Assembly: GCA_019973155.2 (NCBI GenBank)
Contig: BPQB01000017.1
Span: 248,001 to 312,000 of the forward strand
Length of the DNA stretch: 64,000 nucleotides
Reading direction: 5' to 3'
DNA from: Phanerochaete sordida
Taxonomy: Eukaryota; Basidiomycota; Agaricomycetes; Polyporales; Phanerochaetaceae
The notes below the pieces were generated by a model, which was given only the letters and a program-made list of their open reading frames with translations, was not told the DNA's origin and searched no databases. The stretch's first letter is position 1. Each line of letters begins with the position of its first letter. The translations under genes were made by a program, and so were the position numbers. Positions 55,997 to 64,000 of the stretch are shown here, piece by piece.

Positions 55997-57323
55997 TCAC
56001 TCCCAAAGCCGCACCAACGCCGCCCTCAGCATCCGCACCTGGAATATGTTCGGTTCCAGGTCGTCGCGTAGCATCTCGAGGGGCTTCTCCGAAAGCTGCG
56101 CGCACTCGAAGAGGTCTGCATGGTTGAAAATACCCGCGCCGACTACGCGCCGGACGATGTCGAGGACGGCGAGGGGCGGATAGGCGTAGCGTGAGCATGA
56201 GCGTAGGCGAGGTGCGTGGTAGAGGGCGCAGTGGGAGATGCGCCACGGGCAGTGTCGCGGGGGCGTGAGCAGCGAGCGCGGTACTCGCGGGATCTGCATC
56301 GGATAGACGCGACATGTGGCGGCCCCAAGAAGCGGCGCCAGGACGTGTTTGATGATTTCAGAACTCGAGATACGTTTCAGAGCTCCTGGCGTCCTGGCTA
56401 CGGATTCGGCTGCCGTCTGCTCTTGGTGAAGGAGGGTTCTCTAGAGCCCTATAACGCATTTTCATGAGCCACGCCGTCGTGCATAGCTCGTTTCAACTCA
56501 CCGAGCCCTCCTCTTCGTGTAACTCAGCTTCGAGCGGGGCACGATGAGGCGCACGCGCAGCAGATCCAGGGTTGACCACTGCTCTGACTACCTGGACAGG
56601 ACCAGATATTCCGCCAGGACAAGAGACTTGGGCTGAGCAAGAGGAAACGTAGCGAGATAACTCGATGTACGTCTGTCCCCACCGCCTCCCGGTAAACAAC
56701 GCTTCGGTCCTTGTGTAACTTGCGTGGATCAGGCTAGTCGTAGAGCAGGTATGCGATGCAGTTCTAAGGACGTGTTGAGCCTCGTGAGTATGAATCCCCA
56801 GGGATTATACGAGACCTCACCTTGAGAGTTCCTCGCTCCTCCGCACTCAGACATGGGACTTGCTGGGCTGAGCGACACGCTTCTCAGACCAAGTGGGATA
56901 TACATTGCTGTCGCTGCGGGTGTCAATGCAGTGTGAAGGGGCTCCTGCAACGTAGAAGTGGAAGTCGGGGTGATGAAGGCTCTGTAGGACGGTGTTCGGC
57001 CTGCACATCTCGCAAGCGTGCACCTACCACCACGGACGACGTCTCTCAAGGCTAGACAGAAAGGCGTGAGGAGCTGAACACCAGAGCGAAGAGGCAGGCG
57101 GGATATTCGAGAAGGATGAACATTGTCGACATCGCTGCAGTCGCGAAAGCCAGCGTCGCGAAACGTGAAAAGCCTGGGGACTCGCCGAGTCGCCGGTAAG
57201 GTTAGGGTTGTGGTAGACGCGGAGGTGCCGGCCCGAGCATGCGAGCGAGGTGCCATATCTTTCGCTGGGCATCCAAGGAGACCTCGGCCTGAAGCTTCGA
57301 AGAGACCCATCGTCTCTCCGCAC
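55997..57323 (-). CDS. Uncharacterised gene, duplicated copy A, C-terminal helical domain
   Basis: The last exon is clear: 56,299 and upstream to 55,997 ends VLDIVRRVVGAGIFNHADLF followed by ECAQLSEKPLEMLRDDLEPN and FQVRMLRAALVRLWE. This is the same small helical domain as at the end of the 458-aa protein (43.3-43.5 kb). Upstream exons are only partly visible: HLRVYHNPNLTGDS near 57,215-57,230 and LLTPFCLALRDVV near 57,050-57,080, both with counterparts in copy B at 61.3-61.5 kb. I could not build a full model and do not recognise the family. It sits between tandem membrane protein copies 2 and 3 on the same strand. The 5' boundary is approximate. Confidence 0.45.
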
Positions 57324-57454
57324 TTCACATGGAGCAAGACCGGCACGAAGATACAGTTAAACTTCCATGACATGGATATTATTTGTGAATCTCGTGTGCG
57401 TCCCGAGCTTCTTTGGCCGCGCGATAACCTACTTGTACGCTGACTACCAAGATC

Positions 57455-59603
57455 TCACAGAAGCATGCTCTCTTTGTCAATGATTTTCTCCACGTGGACC
57501 CCGAGTGGAATGTCCATCGTTACAGGCGAGTCAACGGCAGCGTCCTGTGAGGAGAGCAGTGAGCAGTTAGCCGTGCCTTTCGCTTCCTGTACTGACCAAA
57601 GCACGCTGCATATCCGCATGAATGGCGAGACCGCCGCTAGGGTTCACGGGACGTCTCCCTAGGGACAGACTGGGTCTAGCATCTGCATGCCCGTCGTCGT
57701 CCCGAATGCTGTTCATGCTACCGGGGCAGACATCAGATCTCTTAGTCTTACTATGGATACACGCTATGCGACTCACTAGCCCAGAAGTCCGTTTGCGTAC
57801 ACTGTAGACGGAATTGTTAGCAATCAGTAGCACATAGGCCTCACTTTCTGTATCTCCTACTCACGAGTGCTGTATGGGAGAAATACTGGTACCCTATATG
57901 AGCATGTGCGTGCCTTCAAAGGGTAAGAGGGACTGCTCACTGCCGAAGAATATGTAGTCGTCCTTGCGAAGCAATCGCTACAGGATCGTCCAGTCAGGTC
58001 GCTCAGCCGTTATATACCGCAGAGTGCAGAGCGCATACCATCAAGAAGGTCAGAAAGATGACAATTCTGCGCGGCCCTGGTCAGAAGCTCTGAGGAGGAC
58101 AGAGGAGAAGTTTCGCATACAGGCATATGATACCGGTGTTTGACATGTATATCACTGGCGCAGAGACTATGTAATCCCAGCTGAGGGCGAGAATGTCAGA
58201 GATAGGCTATTGCCGTATATAGTACAGAAGACGTACCTATACAAGGGTGACCTTCGTGCTCGACTGAGGTATACTGACAGGGCAATGGTGATGCCCAGAT
58301 TGGTCGCGGCGTCGAAGGCAAGGCTAACGTAGAAAATCCACTATCATGTATAGTCAGCTCAGACCCAACGCGAACGGTGTAGTAATGGCGCACAGCAACT
58401 TTGGCGAATTCCTGCAAGTCTTGAATTGAAGCCCTGCACGAAGAACTGCGTCAGTTCGGGACCATTGATGTCACGACCCTGCGCCTACGATCTGCTGCCA
58501 AGTGCTACTCGAGGCGTTAGCGTGCGCGTTGCGAGATAAAACTAGTAGCTCTGACCTATCACAATGCCTATAGTTTGGACTTGCGTCAGGTATACGCAGC
58601 TAGAAACACCTGCTGCAGGTGCGCACCGCATGTGACCAGAATTCCGAAGCCCTCTTGGCCGATGATAGCTCAGCGTTCAAGATGCTGGACAGAGACGTTT
58701 GCCTACCAGTGTACCGACAAGGCCGATGCGCCTCGAGCCTAAGTGAAATACCGATGTCATCGCCTAGACTTGAGTATGGGGATTGGACTGAAACTTACGG
58801 AGCCAAATACGCCAAAGGAACCAGCTGTACCTCCGTCAATAGATATCATTTGTTGGCACGCCACGACTTGCCTTTGGACGATGCTGTTGCTTATACCCTG
58901 CGAATGTGCTAAGTACGCTGAGCATATTACCCGAGATTGGGCGCACCGTGAGCATGAGGTTTGCCTGCAGGAGATTTCAGCATGAGCATCTCTGCGTTGC
59001 TCCTACGACTCACGATAAAGCTCCTGCATATCCCAGTCGATGTTCAGAGGTCGATTTCAGCAATAACTGAGGCAGGACCGACCAAGGAGCAGCGCCAAGA
59101 ACCCCACCCAAGACGTTTGCGAAGCGTGTCACCATAAAACTAAGGAGCGGTAAGAGCTGAGAACTGACGGCAGTCCGAGAGCTCTCACTAGTAGCAGGAC
59201 CAAATTGATGCGAAGAGGTTCAACGCGTTTAATAGGAGGCTGAATTAGCGGCATTTTAGCTTCTGGTCCACTTCGGATCGCACAACGTACCATATGAGTG
59301 GGATCTGAGTGTACCGACGTCAGCAAGGTAGAGATGTGCTCGCGCGTAAAGGACCAACCAGCCAGACGCTAGAACGGCGTGCGTGTGTTCTATCAGAGCG
59401 TCGAATGTAGACGTGAACTTGCAGACAGAGAATCCCGAAGAAGCTAGAGAAGTGATTGTGAGCGAAGACTGCTGAGGATGCCAACTTTAAATAGGCACAT
59501 ACATCGCAGACACCACTGTACCGATCAGGAATGGCCCCAGTAGCGGATCTATCGATACGCCAGGTGGGAGGTCAGCCCCATCAGCGAGGAGACTGCTGCT
59601 CAT
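57455..59603 (-). CDS. Multi-pass membrane protein, DUF6534-like, tandem copy 3
   Basis: Starts at 59603 with MSSSLLADGADLPPGVSIDP and LLGPFLIGTVVSAMYV, then FGILCLQVHVYIRRSDRTHA. Later: FYVSLAFDAATNLGITIALS and VYLSRARRSPLY. The 3' exons are NSIRDDDGHADARPSLSLG, AIHADMQRALV and DSPVTMDIPLGVHVEKIIDK ESMLL with stop at 57455-57457. It is nearly the same genomic length as copy 1 and colinear with it. The function is unknown. The tail is more conserved among the three copies than the loops are. Confidence 0.65.
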
Positions 59604-60199
59604 TATCGAGGAGGATGAGGAGCGGGCAGAAGGGGGCAAGGAACGACAGTCAAGGGAGCCAATATATGAGCACCTGCGAAAGGCACGGCACGCGAATCGG
59701 CAGCGTGGAAGCGATGCTGCACTTCGACGGCACCCACGGGCATCTGTTGCTAGATGCTCACCTGCGGTCGTGCAGCAGCTATGGGAGTAGGGACACTCTG
59801 ATCAGCATCTGGATCATATTGCTATCAAATGGTCAGCGATGGCGGCTTGCTCATCCGAACAGGGATTGTATCGCATCCTGCGAAGATTGGGCTGGACGCG
59901 GCGATATTGATTCCTCGAAGGCATGGGACCCACAAGACATCAGATCCACTGCCGAGCTGGCATTGATATCGCTTCTGTCGCAGGACCAGTAAGGTTTGAC
60001 ACCGTCTCGCCGCTCAAGATTTCGAGCTCTGGTGCACGCAAGACGAATATGAATGCGACATCGGGGTCTACAAATACATTAGTCTCCGATACACAAGATA
60101 TGTATGGTGGGACGAGCACTAGATCCAGCGATCGTGGCGTGACATCCGACCAACAAGGCAGGCATCCACTCCGCTCTCCTTGAAACCACACCAACGTCG
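59604..60199. other. Upstream region of tandem copy 3
   Basis: The first 250 bases share words with the other tandem upstream regions (GT-AGTCAAGG, GGTGGAAGCGATGC-like). The remainder resembles 55.6-55.9 kb in part. No gene recognised. Confidence 0.5.
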
Positions 60200-61530
60200 C
60201 TTGGCCATCCTCCTCGGGATGAAAACCGATCCGGCGGTAGATCGTCACGGAGCACCCTGCGCTACTACTTCTCCGGGAGCTGCGCGCACGCGAGGAGGTC
60301 AGGCCGGCGTCGACGAGGTGCTGTGGGAAGTCCGGTACCGTGAGGGGTGGGAAGACGTCGTGCAGGAATGTCTGGATGTCGACATAAGGCTGCGCAGAAT
60401 GCGGGCTAAAGAGCGCACGAAGGTAGATGCGCCACTGGAGACGGCTGACGTGCCGGTGTTCTCCGGGAGTGTACCGGATGGACGCGTCATCTGACGAGGA
60501 CGAGACGTGGTAGCAGAGCGCGAGTTCGATCATTTCGGGGCCTGAGGTGCGTTTCCGAAGCGGCTGGCGACCCAGGGACACATTGAACCCAAAGGGCCCT
60601 CTGATACACCAGGTTATCGAGTCCTGCGGCACATCTCAAAAGCTGCTGGATTTCGCAGACGCTCTCTAGGCTCACCGAGCTCAGAGACCCGAAATCGCGG
60701 AGGATGGCCCAGGGTTCTGCAATCCGACGCGTCAATGCAGAGCGCGTCCAACGCGTCGGCCGGATACATGATGGCCGAGGTCGCATGGGCCGCTAGCGGA
60801 CCGTCCGCTGTTCTCACGATTGGGCTAGAGCTCCTGCGACTACCTGAGTGTACGTGAGATTAGGACTACGCGCATGGCCGCGGACGTACTTTGCTTGACC
60901 TTCATGTCTTTGGAGAGGTCGAAGAGGTCCATGTGATGATGCGACATCTTCGTAGAGGTCAGTACAGCTGACCACGACATGCCATACCAGGGCGTACCTC
61001 AAATTGGATATCCCTGCGAGATACACGCTTCCCCGCGGTCCCTCCGCATTCTCGCCCTTGAGTTTCCAGTATTTCCTCGATGCTGGTGAATTCCTTTCAT
61101 TTGAATCCCGCGCTGGTTCGGACAGCACCTTGATGTTCAGCTTTGAGCGCGTCTATACGTCCATATATCTGAGAAGTGGAGGTTAAGATAACAGATAGAG
61201 CGAAGGATGGAGCTCGACACAAGTACCCTAGCTGCACTCGAGTGAGACGCGGTGAGCGTGGACCTGCACATCCCGCAAGCGTGCAACTGCGTCGGCCGCG
61301 GATGACATATCTCAAGATTGCATAGAGAGGCATGAGCAGCTGCAAAACAAGAGCGGAGAGGCAAGCGGTGAAGTTGTCGAAAATTGGGAGATGGTGTCTT
61401 GCGTTGCGGAAGCAAGGTTGTCCGCGCGAAACAGAGATTCTCGCGTAAGGTTAGGGTTAAACGAGACGCGGATGTATCGGCCCGAGGTTACCCGAAGTAA
61501 ACCGCAGCCGCTCTCCTGGACCAGCACCAA
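60200..61530 (-). pseudogene. Uncharacterised gene, duplicated copy B, broken
   Basis: Counterpart of copy A. Recognisable pieces from the 5' side: YIRVSFNPNLTRES (about 61,430-61,475), LQLLMPLYAILRYVIRGRR (about 61,280-61,340), RKYWKLKGENAEGPRGSVYL (about 61,010-61,070), and the long exon ITWCIRGPFGFNVSLGRQ to QTFLHDVFPPLTVPDFPQHL VDAGL. After VDAGL about 17 bases are missing relative to copy A, so the sequence for DLLACAQLPEK falls out of frame; in its own frame it is followed by two TAG codons at 60267-60262. The C-terminal domain is therefore destroyed. The family is not recognised. Confidence 0.6.
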
Positions 61531-61809
61531 GTTCGAACTTGCATGAGCCGCGCACGTCCAAGCCTGGAGCAGCAGAAAAGCATGTATAACTTGCAGCCAC
61601 GCAGTACTCGAATTGTGGCATACTCACGTCGCCGTGCCAAGTACATCGTCATGTGTAAGCTTCACGCTGCCGTTTTAGCGTTGTTTAGACAACCTAACAT
61701 GGGCGTGGGTCTCGTTCTCAGGCTATCTCACCAATGAGGGCCGACTGTGAGGCCTTGAGGAAGGAACATCTCGGGAGTACCTCTCATCTCTGCACATCCC
61801 TTGCGAGCC
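61531..61809. other. Promoter region of the FAD monooxygenase
   Basis: 0.28 kb. No clear TATA box and no gene seen. Confidence 0.45.
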
Positions 61810-63521
61810 ATGACACTGAAAATCGCTGTCTGGTGAGTCCAAGATATATCGCGATGGATAGGCCTGCCACCTAACTGTACCAAACAGCGGCGGGGGCATC
61901 AGCGGCCTCTCTCTGGCCCTCGTATTGAAGCGTTTTGCCTCGCCAGAGGCTCTGACTCTCGACATCTATGAAGCCGGACCAGTCTTCACCGAGATCGGCG
62001 CTGGGATTACGGTCTGGCATCGGACGCGCAGCATCTTCGCGTCGCTGGGCATTGAAGAGGCCCTGAAGAACCGCGTGGTCTCACCGCCCTTCACGTTGCG
62101 CAAGAGCGACACGAAAGAACCATTTGGGTTTCATACCATGGATATTCCTCGTAAGCCCAGAAGCCTGCTCGGACGTGCGAGAGAGCTTCGCGCTGACCAG
62201 CTGCATTCACAGACGGCAGCATGGCACTCCCACGCATCGACATGATCAAGCTTCTCGTCGACAGCCTTCAGATCGACTCAACGCCTTGGCTTCACGTACA
62301 CTTCCGCAAGAGACTCGAGTCGTACGAGCAGGACGCGACCGGTGTTACCCTCCGCTTCGCGGACGGGTCGACTTCGCGTGCGGACGTCCTGGTCGGCGCG
62401 GACGGCATTGGCTCGCACACGCGCAAGACGATGTACGCCGACATCGCAGGACGCGTCGCAGAGAAACGGCCAGACGAAGCTGCAGCCATCCTTCAGGGTG
62501 CGCAGCCGACATGGACAGGAACCTATGCCTATCGCACGCTCTTGGACGCAGAGGAGCTCAGAGCAGTCTCTCCAGAGAACGTCTTGCTGAGTGGTGGTTA
62601 TATGGTGCGAACACAGCGTATGTTACGTGTCCTTCTGCGGTGCTGATATCACATCCAGTGGTGTGGGAACGGGCAGGTGCGCGCGCATAGTTTCTTCAGA
62701 CCTCTATATCGTGCTGAAGGTCGACGAAGCACGTCATATCGTATCCCATCTCCAAGAAATGGATCAATTTCCTTGTGTTCGATACCATACCCGGCGGACT
62801 CGGCAAACCCCTGGCAGGGCCATCGGTCTCGCTCGCGTCCAAGGACGAGCTTACTGACCTGTATAAGGACTGGGAAGACGACCTGTGCGTTGCAATGGAG
62901 GTCATTCTGCTTCGTGATGTCATGCAACTGAATGCCCGGCTGACTTCGCCTTCCGTAGAATATCGGCGACCTCTCGAAGTGGGCCATCAGCCACATCCGC
63001 GGTCTTCCGCAGTACAACGATGAGCGGGTCGCGCTTTGTGGAGACTCCGTGAGCGTCTTAATCAGGATCGCTTTGCAAGACGAGTCTCACCGACTGCTGA
63101 CAGGCGCACGCCATGAGCACCCACTTCGGCGCTGGCGCTGGACAGGCGATCGACGTGCGTCCGCAGCTTTTGCAACCTCCCTCCTCTCACGTTCTTCCAG
63201 GACTCGTACATCCTCGGACGCATCCTAGCGCACCCAAGCATAACCGCGGACAACATCGCCGAGGCCCTGAAGACCTACGACGCCATCCGCCGGCCGATCG
63301 CCGGCGACGTCCTAGAACGTTCGCTGCGCATAGGCTTCCTGTACGAGTTCCATCCGGAACACGTGCCTACGGGCACCGACCTCGAGAAGGTCCGCGCGGG
63401 CGACCGTGCCGAGCTGAGGAAGATCGCGGACGAGCTGCAGGACATATGGCGGTTCCATTGGGAGTGGATGCCTGAGCGGGACTGGGAGCGGGCGCAGGTG
63501 ATGCTCGAGGAGTGGCTGTGA
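61810..63521 (+). CDS. FAD-dependent monooxygenase (salicylate hydroxylase-like)
   Basis: Eight exons: 61810-61832, 61888-62150, 62213-62604, 62659-62676, 62730-62900, 62959-63048, 63104-63154, 63201-63521, giving 442 residues. The start MTLKIAV leads straight into the FAD loop CGGGISGLSLAL (GxGxxG). The DG motif is VLVGADGIGSHTR, which binds FAD and NAD(P)H. The GD motif is RVALCGDSAHAMSTHFGAGA. The C-terminal helices end RAQVMLEEWL. This is the class A flavoprotein hydroxylase fold, which uses NAD(P)H and O2 to hydroxylate aromatic rings or epoxidise alkenes, as in meroterpenoid pathways. The donor after exon 5 (GTCATT) is weak but keeps phase. A relic of exons 2-3 lies on the minus strand at 19.0-19.4 kb. 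Confidence 0.9.
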
Positions 63522-64000
63522 GTATCTTGTGTGTCATAAGCTCGAGAATGGACATGGGGATGTCGCCAATGAGCTGCTGAGCGCGGCTTCTTCCCATGTA
63601 AACTTGACGCGCAAGTAAGAGTGGTAACAGGTCTGCGCTATTCTACCGGAGAGAATGGGAGGTCTCGACCCGAATCAACCATGTCTGAGCTCTTGTATCT
63701 GATTACCGTCTGCAGCTTGGAGTTTTTGTACAGTATTGCAAGTTGGTCGACTGCACTGCTGAATTATGAAGGCAGCTGACCCTGTTCATTAATACCCACA
63801 GATACATTCTCGATAGAGTCAGATGCATGATCGTGCCCTTATCACGGCCTGCCTGTACATATAGGACGGCTACGAGCCCTCAGGGTTTGTGTCCTGACTG
63901 CTGCTATCTGTCTCGCAGCGATTTGGGACACTACCGCCACGATGTACTCAGAATCGTACGAATGTGAAGAGGCGTCGGATGAGACACCGCGCGTACTCTA
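63522..64000. other. 3' flank, no gene recognised
   Basis: About 0.5 kb to the window edge with no supported coding sequence. Confidence 0.5.

Noticed and set aside
1..64000. tRNA, rRNA, CRISPR or bacterial operon features
   Set aside because: No T-arm/anticodon pattern, no regular repeat-spacer array and no ribosome binding sites were noticed. The gene structure is that of a eukaryotic nuclear genome.

Overview
The window is nuclear DNA of a filamentous basidiomycete, most likely a wood-decay or mushroom-forming Agaricomycete. The evidence is short GT-AG introns of about 50-70 bases in nearly every gene, single-gene promoters instead of operons, gene families typical of that group (Tri3-type acyltransferase, UbiA family, GMC oxidoreductase, DUF6534-type membrane proteins), and no bacterial signals. 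Nine enzyme genes could be rebuilt exon by exon with all intron phases closing: acyltransferase (530 aa, with one in-frame stop), UbiA protein (307), P450 (499), aldehyde dehydrogenases 1 and 2 (499 and 504), GMC oxidoreductase (601), methyltransferase (232), FAD-dependent oxidases 1 and 2 (491 and 495) and an FAD monooxygenase (442). That makes ten genes counting both copies of the paired families.

Layout. 0-6 kb: the 5' end of a membrane protein gene, the acyltransferase and the UbiA gene, all on the minus strand. 6.6-8.5 kb: two blocks of TACATC/GATGTA repeats around a small gene of unknown function. 11.3-13.4 kb: P450. 14.1-21.6 kb: two membrane protein genes with aldehyde dehydrogenase 1 and a monooxygenase relic between them. 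22.4-24.6 kb: oxidase relic and an inverted, partly deleted copy of the 41.7-44.4 kb segment. 24.4-34.1 kb: GC-rich block with GMC and aldehyde dehydrogenase 2 between mirror-image arms, each arm carrying a proline-rich protein gene. 34.3-37.2 kb: methyltransferase and two relics of its 3' end. 38.8-46.8 kb: membrane protein, unknown 458-aa protein, oxidase 1. 47.2-61.5 kb: three minus-strand membrane protein genes alternating with relics, oxidase 2 and two copies of another unknown gene. 61.8-63.5 kb: FAD monooxygenase.

The enzyme set (UbiA cyclase/prenyltransferase, P450, two aldehyde dehydrogenases, alcohol oxidase-type GMC, two secreted flavin oxidases, O-methyltransferase-like protein, flavin monooxygenase, acyltransferase) is what a terpenoid or meroterpenoid biosynthetic gene cluster would contain. 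The product is unknown. The region is also a duplication hot spot: most enzyme families present have one or more truncated relics beside an intact copy, and about eight loci encode related multi-pass membrane proteins.
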